This document shows positions 5,064-11,410 of a stretch of 14,146 bases of DNA, one piece after another. Positions within the stretch are counted from its first letter, which is position 1. Each line of letters opens with the position of its first letter. Below the pieces are notes generated by a model. That model saw only the letters and a list, made by a program, of their open reading frames with translations. It had not been told where the DNA came from and searched no databases. The stretch lies in the NCBI GenBank assembly GCA_020625635.1, contig JAHLBL010000018.1:1-14146 (forward strand), in the 5' to 3' direction. This stretch comes from a bacterium. Lineage in GTDB: Bacteria > Bacillota > Clostridia > Oscillospirales > Acutalibacteraceae. Position numbers and translations under genes: made by a program.

Positions 5064-7122
5064 GATCACAGTCGCGAAAACCGCGGGCTTTTGCTTTGGA
5101 GTGAACCGCGCGGTCGATATAGTTTACGACCTTCTTGATGAAGGAAAGAAGGTCTGCACACTCGGTCCGATTATCCACAATATGGAGATGGTGCGCGAGC
5201 TCGAGGAAAGAGGCTGCAACGCCGTAAACAGTGTGAGCGAGTGCCCGAAGGATACGACGATCGTTGTCCGTTCGCACGGAGTCTCAAGAGCCGTTATGGA
5301 AGAGATCAGCGGGCTCGGGCTCGACTGTGTTGACGCTACCTGTCCGTTTGTTAAGAAGATTCATAACATAGTGAAAAAGGCAAGCCTTGAAAATACACCT
5401 GTTATTATCGCGGGCAACAAGGATCACCCCGAGGTAAAGGGTATAATAGGGCATTGCGAAAGCCCTTGTTATACTTTTAACAACGAGGAAGAACTTTTGC
5501 GTTTGATCGACAATATTCCTTTAGAGAAAAATAGCGACGTTTTTATAGTTTCACAGACAACTTTTTCAAAAAAAGAATGGAAAAAATGTATAAAAACTGC
5601 AAAAAAGGTCTATACAAATGCGAAAATATTTGATACAATATGTAAAGCTACATCTGAACGACAGGAAGAGGCGGACCGCATAGCCGCCGAATCCGACTTA
5701 ATGATAGTTATCGGCGACCGCCATAGCTCGAATACCGCCAAGCTCTACGATATTTGCAGCAAGAGGTGCAAGAACACCTGTCTTATTGAGACGGCGCAGG
5801 AGTTAGATAAGTCTCTCGTTAGTATTTCACGTTCAATCGGTGTAACTGCCGGGGCTTCAACACCGGCAAGGATAATAAAGGAGGTACTGGATATAATGAG
5901 TGAAGAAATCAAATCCAGCGAAACAACTGTTGAAACAACAGAATCTTTTGAGGAGATGCTTGAGGAATCCCTCAAAAATTTAAATACTAATGAGAGGGTA
6001 AAAGGCGTAGTAATCAGCATTGCTCCCAACGAAGTAATCGTTGATGTGGGCAGAAAACAGTCGGGCTTTATTCCTGCCGACGAGCTTTCGAACGATCCTT
6101 CGGTTAAGCCCGAGGACGTTGTTAAGGTAGGCGACGAGTTAGAGCTTCTTATCATGAAAACCAACGACGTTGAGGGTACTATTATGCTCTCAAAGCGCAG
6201 AGTTGACGCTCAGAAGGGCTGGGAAGAGCTGAAGGCACTTGCTGAGACTGATGAAATCCTTACAGGTAAGGTCGTAAGCGTCGTCAAGGGCGGCGTAATC
6301 GTTATGTATAACGACAACCGTGTATTTATTCCCGCGTCACAGGCTACAGCCACAAAGGACGAGAGCCTCGACGATCTCGTTGGTCAGGAAGTTAAATTCA
6401 GACTTATCGAGGCTTCACAGCGCGGCAGAATGAGAAGAGTTGTCGGTTCTATCCGTGCCGTTCTCCGCGAGCAGCGCGCTGCTCAGAGAGCAGAGTTCTG
6501 GGAGAACTGCGAAGTAGGCAAGCACTACACAGGTACAGTTAAGTCCCTCACAAGCTACGGCGCGTTTGTTGACCTTGGCGGCGTATTCGGTATGATCCAC
6601 ATCTCCGAGCTGTCATGGACACACATCAAGAATCCCTCAGAGGTTGTCAGCGTAGGCGATCAGGTTGACGTTTACATCAAGGACATCAACGAGGAGACAA
6701 AGAAGATTTCTCTCGGCTACAAGGATCCCGACGCTAATCCGTGGGAGATTCTCCGCCGTGATTATCCCGTTGACACTGTTGTTGAGGCTACGATCGTTGG
6801 TCTTACAACCTTCGGAGCGTTCGCTAACGTGATCCCCGGAATTGACGGTCTTATCCACATTTCCCAGATTGCCAACAAGCGTATCGAGAAACCCGAGGAT
6901 GTTCTCTCCGTAGGCGAGAAGGTACAGGCTAAGATCATCGCTATAGACTTCGACAAGAAGCGCGTAAGCCTTTCAATCCGTGCTCTCCTTCCCACAGAAG
7001 AGGCTGCTCCTGCTCCCGCTGAGGAGGCTGAGGAGGAAGTTGTTGCTTCCACAGAGTCTCCCGCTGTAGAGGAAGATGTTGTCGCTTCAACCGAGACTCC
7101 CGCTGAAGAGGCTGCGGAGTAA
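5044..7122 (+). CDS. ispH-rpsA: Fused HMBPP reductase (IspH) and ribosomal protein S1
   Basis: A 692-residue fusion. Residues 1-283 are IspH, the [4Fe-4S] enzyme making IPP and DMAPP in the last step of the MEP isoprenoid pathway. The three cluster cysteines are C17 (AGFCFGV), C100 (DATCPFV) and C200 (DTICKAT). H128/E130 (DHPEV), SQTT (170-173) and SSNT (228-231) fit the active site. After an acidic linker come four S1 OB-fold repeats near 317-384, 404-468, 493-560 and 576-645, then an acidic tail. Four S1 repeats are usual in Gram-positive bacteria, against six in E. coli. Fusions of this type are known in clostridia. The S1 half is richer in preferred, GC-ending codons, whereas 5521-5645 within ispH is AT-rich. 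An in-frame Shine-Dalgarno and ATG at 5877-5898 could give separate S1. It is the last gene of the operon and overlaps plsC by 20 bp. Confidence 0.96.
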   Translation: MNTQNTKITVAKTAGFCFGVNRAVDIVYDLLDEGKKVCTLGPIIHNMEMVRELEERGCNAVNSVSECPKDTTIVVRSHGVSRAVMEEISGLGLDCVDATCPFVKKIHNIVKKASLENTPVIIAGNKDHPEVKGIIGHCESPCYTFNNEEELLRLIDNIPLEKNSDVFIVSQTTFSKKEWKKCIKTAKKVYTNAKIFDTICKATSERQEEADRIAAESDLMIVIGDRHSSNTAKLYDICSKRCKNTCLIETAQELDKSLVSISRSIGVTAGASTPARIIKEVLDIMSEEIKSSETTVETTESFEEMLEESLKNLNTNERVKGVVISIAPNEVIVDVGRKQSGFIPADELSNDPSVKPEDVVKVGDELELLIMKTNDVEGTIMLSKRRVDAQKGWEELKALAETDEILTGKVVSVVKGGVIVMYNDNRVFIPASQATATKDESLDDLVGQEVKFRLIEASQRGRMRRVVGSIRAVLREQRAAQRAEFWENCEVGKHYTGTVKSLTSYGAFVDLGGVFGMIHISELSWTHIKNPSEVVSVGDQVDVYIKDINEETKKISLGYKDPDANPWEILRRDYPVDTVVEATIVGLTTFGAFANVIPGIDGLIHISQIANKRIEKPEDVLSVGEKVQAKIIAIDFDKKRVSLSIRALLPTEEAAPAPAEEAEEEVVASTESPAVEEDVVASTETPAEEAAE
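5611..5639 (+). promoter_or_regulatory. Possible internal promoter within ispH, driving S1
   Basis: TATACA (5611-5616), a 17-bp spacer and TACAAT (5634-5639), with TGA just before the -10. It lies in the only distinctly AT-rich stretch of the fusion gene, about 255 bases before the internal S1 start. The 12-mer ATTTGATACAAT at 5628-5639 is identical to the -10 region of the pyrB promoter in this window. Two promoter-like elements with the right spacing can occur by chance in AT-rich coding DNA, so this is a candidate only. Confidence 0.35.
5877..5898 (+). promoter_or_regulatory. Internal ribosome binding site and in-frame ATG for free S1
   Basis: AAAGGAGGT at 5877-5885 is close to a perfect Shine-Dalgarno sequence and stands ten bases before ATG 5896, which is in frame with the fusion (residue 285). 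The protein from there, beginning MSEEIKSSE, has 408 residues with an acidic N-terminal stretch and four S1 repeats, the expected form of a stand-alone Gram-positive S1. Translation here would yield S1 without IspH. Confidence 0.6.
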
Positions 7123-7136
7123 TTAAAATACATATT

Positions 7137-7166
7137 AAGGGTGTCTTTCGGGACACCCTTTTTTTT
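7137..7166 (+). terminator. Rho-independent terminator after ispH-S1
   Basis: The stem GGGTGTC / GACACCC (7139-7145 and 7152-7158) has a TTCG tetraloop closed by a T-G pair, extended by two A-T pairs, and is followed by eight T (7159-7166). It begins 15 bases after the stop codon and closes the plus-strand operon. Confidence 0.92.
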
Positions 7167-7342
7167 ACAGTAAAGGAGGCTGGCTCAACTAAAAGAGCAG
7201 CCCCGTATGTACAAATGCAATTAAATAGTGATAAGTATTAAGTGAAAAGCGGAAAGTAGTATAGTTGAACACAACGCTTTCAAAAATCACATTGTCCTTA
7301 TCCTTATAACTTGTAATTTTTAACTACAGCAATTTAATTAAA
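7167..7342. other. Gene-free gap between ispH-S1 and pyrB
   Basis: I see no coding region with a ribosome binding site here. The only structure is a weak hairpin at 7178-7202, GGCT then GCTC paired with GAGC then AGCC, with one bulged G and an eight-base loop AACTAAAA. The rest is AT-rich and without evident promoter or repeat. The convergent genes on either side explain the gap. Confidence 0.4.
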
Positions 7343-7371
7343 GGGAAGGCTCGTTTGTTTTGAGCCTTCCC
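7343..7371 (-). terminator. Terminator hairpin after pyrB
   Basis: A perfect 10-bp stem GGGAAGGCTC / GAGCCTTCCC with a nine-base loop begins seven bases after the pyrB stop. On the minus strand it is followed by TTTAATTAAATT, a broken but U-rich tract. On the plus strand it is followed by ATTTTGATT, so it may also catch leftward or rightward read-through. Confidence 0.75.
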
Positions 7372-7378
7372 ATTTTGA

Positions 7379-8455
7379 TTATATTATACGGTCGCAGTAG
7401 TCGCAGCATATATTACCGTCTTTTTCGTATGTGTTTTTCGGCAGATAATACTGCTGGGGATCCGTGATGATACATTTCGGGTTGGAGCAGATTCTGTCCG
7501 TACGGATGATCGGGTCGGGAGTTTTGAATGAGAATGAACCCTCAGGTCTTAACAGAAGGACGATCAGCGCCATCCTGCCGTACATTCCGTATTCAGCCTG
7601 TTTGAAGTAGCAGGCTCTGGGGTCGTCGTCGACCTCAATCGCGATTTCATCAACTCTCGGAAGCGGGTGGAGGATGATCATATCCTCTTTAGCCAGAGCG
7701 AGTTTTTCCGTATCGAGCACGAAAACGCCCTTCTGGGACTGGTACTCCTCCTCGCTGGAAAATCGTTCTCTCTGTATTCTTGTCATATAAAGAACGTCCA
7801 AATCGGAAATAGCGTCCTTCAGGTTGTCAGCCTCGGTGTATTCACAGCCCGCGTTGTCGAGTATATCCTTGATATACTGAGGAACAGATAATTCTTTTGT
7901 GGAAATAAGTACAAAGCTGTTGCCCTCAAAGTGGCTCATTGTCTTTATAAGCGAGTGGACTGTTCTGCCGTTGAGCAGGTCGCCGCAGAGACCGATTTTA
8001 AGATTATCAAGTCTGCCTTTTTCAAAATCAAGTGTAACAACATCGGTGAGAGTCTGAGTAGGGTGGAAGTGACCGCCGTCGCCGCAGTTGATAAGCGGAA
8101 CGCTGCTGTACAGAGAAGCCGCCTTGGCGGAGCCCTCTGTAGGATGACGCATAGCTATAATGTCAGCGTAACTGCTTATTACCGTGATTGTATCTTTGAT
8201 GTTCTCGCCCTTGGCTACCGAGGAGTTGAGCGGATTGTCAAAACCGATGATCTTTCCTCCCAACCTCAGCATAGCAGTCTGAAAGGACATCTGAGTTCTT
8301 GTTGACGGCTCATAGAACAGAGTTGCCATGATCTTGCCGTCACAGGCGTGTTTATATATATCGGGCTTGTCCTTTATTATCCTCGCAAGTCGGATAGTCT
8401 GTTCAAGCTGTTCCGTTGTCATATATTCGAGGTCAATAAGATTCTTGTGCTTCAT
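7379..8455 (-). CDS. pyrB: Aspartate carbamoyltransferase catalytic chain with PyrI-like zinc tail
   Basis: Condenses carbamoyl phosphate and aspartate to carbamoyl aspartate, the committed step of pyrimidine synthesis. Visible active-site elements are STRT (51-54) in FYEPSTRT, K82 in SSVAKGE (the mobile loop lysine), HPTQ (131-134), RIQRERF (226-232) and HPLPR (263-267). The catalytic domains end near residue 305. The chain then continues for about 50 residues carrying C323-X4-C328-X22-C351-X2-C354, very like the zinc-binding C-terminal domain of the regulatory chain PyrI (in E. coli C-X4-C-X23-C-X2-C). The nucleotide-binding allosteric domain of PyrI is absent. I chose ATG 8455 because AAAGGAAG precedes it by seven bases; a longer reading to 8512 would run through the promoter. 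Length is 358 residues against about 310 for a simple PyrB. It is transcribed alone, away from other pyr genes. Confidence 0.95.
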   Translation of the reverse strand: MKHKNLIDLEYMTTEQLEQTIRLARIIKDKPDIYKHACDGKIMATLFYEPSTRTQMSFQTAMLRLGGKIIGFDNPLNSSVAKGENIKDTITVISSYADIIAMRHPTEGSAKAASLYSSVPLINCGDGGHFHPTQTLTDVVTLDFEKGRLDNLKIGLCGDLLNGRTVHSLIKTMSHFEGNSFVLISTKELSVPQYIKDILDNAGCEYTEADNLKDAISDLDVLYMTRIQRERFSSEEEYQSQKGVFVLDTEKLALAKEDMIILHPLPRVDEIAIEVDDDPRACYFKQAEYGMYGRMALIVLLLRPEGSFSFKTPDPIIRTDRICSNPKCIITDPQQYYLPKNTYEKDGNICCDYCDRII

Positions 8456-8483
8456 CGCTTTACTTCCTTTGAAAATTTTTATC

Positions 8484-8512
8484 ATTGTATCAAATTTCGC
8501 CGTTCTTTGCAA
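8484..8512 (-). promoter_or_regulatory. Promoter for pyrB, extended -10 type
   Basis: On the minus strand TTGCAA, a 17-bp spacer and TACAAT, with TGA just upstream of the -10. The predicted start near 8477 leaves a leader of only about 20 bases before the ATG. There is therefore no room for a PyrR-type attenuator or a leader-peptide mechanism. Confidence 0.7.
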
Positions 8513-8571
8513 CCTTTTTATAAAAAAGAGCGTCTGTATACTTCGGGTTTAAGATGCTGAGTTGTTAGCGG

Positions 8572-8796
8572 TTGGTAGATTTGGTAGATTTGGTAGAGTT
8601 GGTAGACCAAAATCTGACTTTATTATAAATATTTTTATTTATAACTTGATTACTCTGTTTTTAAAAATCTTTCCAAAAAGTTGAAAACAAGTCTACCAAG
8701 TCTACTAATCTCCATAAAAACGGCTTGGTTATGCTGTTTTTGAGTGGTAGAGTTCCTTTAAAACTGCTCTACCAGAAGTCTGCCAAATCTACCGTG
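8572..8796. repeat. Inverted-repeat element of 9-bp TTGGTAGAN units
   Basis: Four tandem units at 8572-8607 (TTGGTAGA followed by T, T, G, C) and a single TGGTAGAG at 8745-8752 lie in plus orientation. Five complementary units lie in minus orientation: GTCTACCAA at 8691, GTCTACTAA at 8700, CTCTACCAG at 8767, GTCTGCCAA at 8779 and ATCTACCGT at 8788. The left tandem (8573-8598) matches the reverse complement of 8767-8796 with few changes, so the whole 225-bp stretch can fold back on itself. The local pair 8745-8752 / 8767-8774 makes an 8-bp hairpin. It contains no ORF and no transposase. It looks like a small dispersed palindromic element or the remains of one. Confidence 0.7.
8623..8644. repeat. 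AT-only hairpin inside the 9-bp-unit element
   Basis: TTATAAATA and TATTTATAA form a perfect 9-bp inverted repeat around TTTT. It lies in the AT-rich interior of the 8572-8796 element, between its two arms. It may be part of that element or simply reflect base composition. Confidence 0.4.
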
Positions 8797-8824
8797 TTGC
8801 AGTATTAATATCCAAACAGTTAAG

Positions 8825-8864
8825 AAAAAAGAGCGCTCATAACATAATGCGTTATGAACACTCT
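8825..8864 (-). terminator. Rho-independent terminator after tRNA-Leu
   Basis: On the minus strand a 14-bp stem (8830-8843 with 8851-8864, two G-U pairs) with the loop GCATTAT is followed by six U, the complement of AAAAAA at 8825-8830. The stem begins two bases after the encoded CCA, a usual place for a tRNA terminator. Confidence 0.9.
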
Positions 8865-8866
8865 TC

Positions 8867-8953
8867 TGGTGCCGGTGACCGGACTCGAACCGGTACGGTA
8901 TCGCTACCGGCGGATTTTGAGTCCGCTACGTCTGCCAATTCCATCACACCGGC
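8867..8953 (-). tRNA. tRNA-Leu (anticodon CAA)
   Basis: 87 bases including an encoded CCA (8867-8869). The acceptor stem is GCCGGTG with CACCGGC, the anticodon stem-loop is GCGGA-CTCAAAA-TCCGC giving anticodon CAA (reads UUG), the T arm is ACCGG-TTCGAGT-CCGGT, and a long variable arm closed by CGGTA / TACCG marks a class II tRNA. The D arm contains the usual GG in TTGGCAGA. No intron or mispaired stem is seen. Confidence 0.97.
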
Positions 8954-8966
8954 GTGTTGCTATGCT

Positions 8967-8995
8967 ATTATACATCATCGCGATATAAAAATCAA
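8967..8995 (-). promoter_or_regulatory. Promoter for tRNA-Leu
   Basis: On the minus strand TTGATT, a 17-bp spacer and a perfect TATAAT. The -10 ends 13 bases before the mature tRNA 5' end, consistent with a short 5' leader removed by RNase P. Confidence 0.85.
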
Positions 8996-9024
8996 GAATT
9001 ATTTATAACCTTGTTTTCTTCATT

Positions 9025-9036
9025 TGTCAATTGACA
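9025..9036. promoter_or_regulatory. Perfect 12-bp palindrome upstream of purC
   Basis: TGTCAATTGACA is fully self-complementary and lies between the divergent tRNA-Leu and purC genes. It includes a perfect TTGACA on both strands, but no -10 stands at a matching distance in either direction. It could be a dimeric regulator site; the regulator is not identified. Confidence 0.3.
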
Positions 9037-9118
9037 TAAAAAATCATTACTTATCAGGGATTTTTTAATTAACTCTCCAAAAGTAATTTTAATTCATTTT
9101 TCGAATTTTTTAAGCCCT

Positions 9119-9163
9119 TATAATGTTATATAATATATGCGTCAAACTATTTCATTATATAAT
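9119..9163 (+). promoter_or_regulatory. Candidate -10 elements for the purCFBA operon
   Basis: Three exact TATAAT hexamers occur at 9119-9124, 9129-9134 and 9158-9163, ahead of the purC ribosome binding site GGAGG. None has a convincing -35 at 16-18 bp, so which is used cannot be decided. The leader is at most about 65 bases. I see no purine riboswitch core and no clear pair of PurR boxes. Confidence 0.45.
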
Positions 9164-9189
9164 CTTTTTATGTTACGGAGGATACTGAA

Positions 9190-9900
9190 ATGGAAAAAAT
9201 GGAACAGATGTATGAAGGTAAAGCAAAAAAGGTTTTCGCTACCGATAACGATGATTATTGTATCGTTTCTTACAAGGACGACGCTACAGCGTTTAACGGC
9301 GAGAAGAAGGGTACTATCGTCGGAAAAGGCGTTGTTAACAACCGTATGAGCAATTTCATGTTCAAGCTTCTTGAGACAAAGGGTGTTCCCACCGACTATG
9401 TTGAGGAGCTCAGCGACCGTGAAACACTTCTCAAAAAGGTTGAGATTGTTCCCCTTGAGGTTATTATCCGCAACAAGGCGGCGGGCTCGTTCTCCAAGCG
9501 CTTCGGCGTTCCCGAGGGCACACTGCTCAAATGTCCTACGCTCGAGTTCTGTCTTAAGGACGACGACCTCGGCGACCCGATGATCAACGAGAGCCAGATC
9601 TATGCTATCGGCGCTGCTACAAAAGAGGAGATCGCAAAGATTTCCGAATATGCCTACAAGGTTAACGAGGTTATGATTGACTTTTTCAAGAGCGTCAACG
9701 TAGACCTTATTGACTTCAAAATAGAGTTCGGTCGTTTCCACGGTGAGATCCTTCTCGCTGATGAGATTTCTCCCGACACCTGCCGCTTCTGGGATATGGA
9801 CACTCAGGAGAAGCTCGACAAGGATCGTTTCCGTCGTGATATGGGCGGCGTTGAGGATGCTTACGCCGAGATGATGAAGCGCGTTGGTCTTTCCGACTGA
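9190..9900 (+). CDS. purC: Phosphoribosylaminoimidazole-succinocarboxamide (SAICAR) synthase
   Basis: Joins CAIR and aspartate with ATP to form SAICAR in purine synthesis. The N terminus MYEGKAKKVF (7-16) is the ATP-site motif. The family signature PLEVIIRNKAAGS lies at 88-100, followed by KRFG. The second signature LADEISPDTCRFWD is at 189-202, and FKIEFGR (176-182) is also conserved. Its 236 residues match the usual bacterial form. The ATG follows GGAGG by eight bases. It is the first gene of a four-gene purine unit. The product of this enzyme is a substrate of PurB, two genes downstream. Confidence 0.97.
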   Translation: MEKMEQMYEGKAKKVFATDNDDYCIVSYKDDATAFNGEKKGTIVGKGVVNNRMSNFMFKLLETKGVPTDYVEELSDRETLLKKVEIVPLEVIIRNKAAGSFSKRFGVPEGTLLKCPTLEFCLKDDDLGDPMINESQIYAIGAATKEEIAKISEYAYKVNEVMIDFFKSVNVDLIDFKIEFGRFHGEILLADEISPDTCRFWDMDTQEKLDKDRFRRDMGGVEDAYAEMMKRVGLSD

Positions 9901-9934
9901 TTGTTTTCTTATTTTTTAACGGAGAGTGAACCCT

Positions 9935-11410
9935 TTGAATTTTTGCTTTGATAATCTCCCCAAAGAGGGACTCCACGAGGAATGCGGAGTATTCGGTATC
10001 TATAGTGACGGCTCATTGAATCCTGCCTACGCGTGCTATAACGGGCTTCTTGCCCTGCAGCACAGGGGACAGGAGAGCTGCGGCATAGCTGTATCCGATT
10101 ACGGTGTTATGAATTACCGCAAGGATATGGGACTTGTTTCAGAGGTCTTCAATAACTCGATTCTTGAATCATTAAACGGACAGATGGCTGTATCGCATGT
10201 CCGTTATTCAACAGCAGGCGGCTCTGTGCTCGAAAACGCACAGCCGCTTGTTATGCGTTATGTTAAGGGTACGCTCGCTGTTGCGCATAACGGCAATCTT
10301 ACCAACGCTGTTGAGATCCGACGCGAGCTCGAGAAAAAAGGAGCCATCTTCCAGACAACAATAGATTCCGAGGTTATATGTTACTGTATAGCCCGTGAAC
10401 GTCTCAGAACACATTCCGCCGAGGAAGCGCTTCAGGCTGCGTTAAAGCATCTTGAGGGAGCGTATTCGCTGCTTGTGATGAGCCCGACCAAGCTCATCGC
10501 CGCGCGTGACCCTCACGGCTTCCGTCCGCTATGTATGGGAAAGCTCAACGGTACCGTCGTATTTGCCAGTGAATCCGCGGCGCTTGACGCGTGCGGAGCC
10601 GAGTTTGTACGCGATGTTGAACCAGGAGAAATGGTTATTGTCGATAAAAACGGCGTAAGGAGCGTTATGTTCGATACGACCTGTAAAAAGTCGCTGTGTA
10701 TTTTCGAGTACATCTATTTTGCCCGTACGGACAGTATGATCGACGGCATAAGCGTTTATGAGGCGAGAAAACAGGCGGGCAGGATCCTCGCAAGAGAGTT
10801 CCCTGTCGAAGCTGATATGGTAATCGGCGTTCCCGAGTCGGGAATCGACGCCGCTATCGGCTACTCCGAGGAATCGGGAATCCCCTACGAAAAGGGAATC
10901 GTAAAGAACGGATATATCGGAAGGACGTTTATAAAGCCGTCCCAGAGCGAGCGTATGAAATCAGTGCGAATCAAGCTCAATCCGATCAATGATATGATTC
11001 GCGGAAAAAGAGTTGTCGTAATCGACGACAGTATCGTCCGCGGAACTACTATAGACCGTATAACTAATATGCTCAGAGCCGCGGGAGCCAAAGAGGTTCA
11101 TATGCGAATCAGCTCGCCGCCGTTCTTGTGGCCGTGTTATTACGGAACAGATATACCGTCAAGAGGAGAGCTTATCGCTGTCAATCACTCGATTGACGAG
11201 ATTTGCAAGCTCAGCGGAGCCGACACGCTCGGTTATCTTCCCGCCGATTCTCTTGATGAAATGCTCGGGTATAAGCCCTGCGGCTACTGTGACGCGTGCT
11301 TCTCGGGCAGATATCCCGCCGCTACAACCAAGGTTACGCTGAAAGGCAAGGAGCGCGGTGGAATGAATTTTGACGAAGATAAAATATGTGCCTCAAAGGA
11401 GGAAGATTAA
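9935..11410 (+). CDS. purF: Amidophosphoribosyltransferase
   Basis: First committed step of purine synthesis: glutamine and PRPP give phosphoribosylamine. The N-terminal Ntn glutaminase domain begins at C17 (EECGVFGIY), so a 16-residue propeptide must be cleaved, as in the B. subtilis enzyme. LQHRGQESCGIA (41-52), HVRYSTAGG (88-96) and HNGNLTN (118-124) belong to this domain. The C-terminal phosphoribosyltransferase domain has the PRPP loop VIDDSIVRGTT (362-372). C255, C401, C452 and C455 fit the four ligands of the regulatory/structural 4Fe-4S cluster of this class. I prefer TTG 9935 (491 residues), since GGAGAG at 9921-9926 is well placed for it but too close to the in-frame GTG at 9926. 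The stop shares one base with the purB start. Confidence 0.96.
   Translation: MNFCFDNLPKEGLHEECGVFGIYSDGSLNPAYACYNGLLALQHRGQESCGIAVSDYGVMNYRKDMGLVSEVFNNSILESLNGQMAVSHVRYSTAGGSVLENAQPLVMRYVKGTLAVAHNGNLTNAVEIRRELEKKGAIFQTTIDSEVICYCIARERLRTHSAEEALQAALKHLEGAYSLLVMSPTKLIAARDPHGFRPLCMGKLNGTVVFASESAALDACGAEFVRDVEPGEMVIVDKNGVRSVMFDTTCKKSLCIFEYIYFARTDSMIDGISVYEARKQAGRILAREFPVEADMVIGVPESGIDAAIGYSEESGIPYEKGIVKNGYIGRTFIKPSQSERMKSVRIKLNPINDMIRGKRVVVIDDSIVRGTTIDRITNMLRAAGAKEVHMRISSPPFLWPCYYGTDIPSRGELIAVNHSIDEICKLSGADTLGYLPADSLDEMLGYKPCGYCDACFSGRYPAATTKVTLKGKERGGMNFDEDKICASKEED

Noticed and set aside
7178..7202. Hairpin after the ispH-S1 terminator as a small-RNA gene
   Set aside because: The stem is short with a bulge, and no promoter or own terminator is visible.
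8456..8512. Longer pyrB start at 8512
   Set aside because: It would translate through a well-spaced promoter, while a good ribosome binding site stands before ATG 8455 and the family N terminus begins there.
8572..8796. CRISPR array reading of the repeated TTGGTAGA units
   Set aside because: The units are 9 bp, contiguous or irregularly spaced, and occur in both orientations; there are no uniform spacers and no cas genes.
8954..9189. Purine riboswitch in the purC leader
   Set aside because: The leader after the candidate -10 elements is too short, and I could not find the conserved three-way junction bases.
9137..9349. Short plus-strand frame beginning in the purC leader
   Set aside because: No ribosome binding site before its ATG, and it runs out of frame through purC; a leader peptide role has no support.
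9142..9741. 199-residue open frame on the minus strand opposite purC
   Set aside because: It is the complement of a highly conserved purC, has no ribosome binding site and no recognisable family. Codon bias of the plus-strand gene explains the long open frame.
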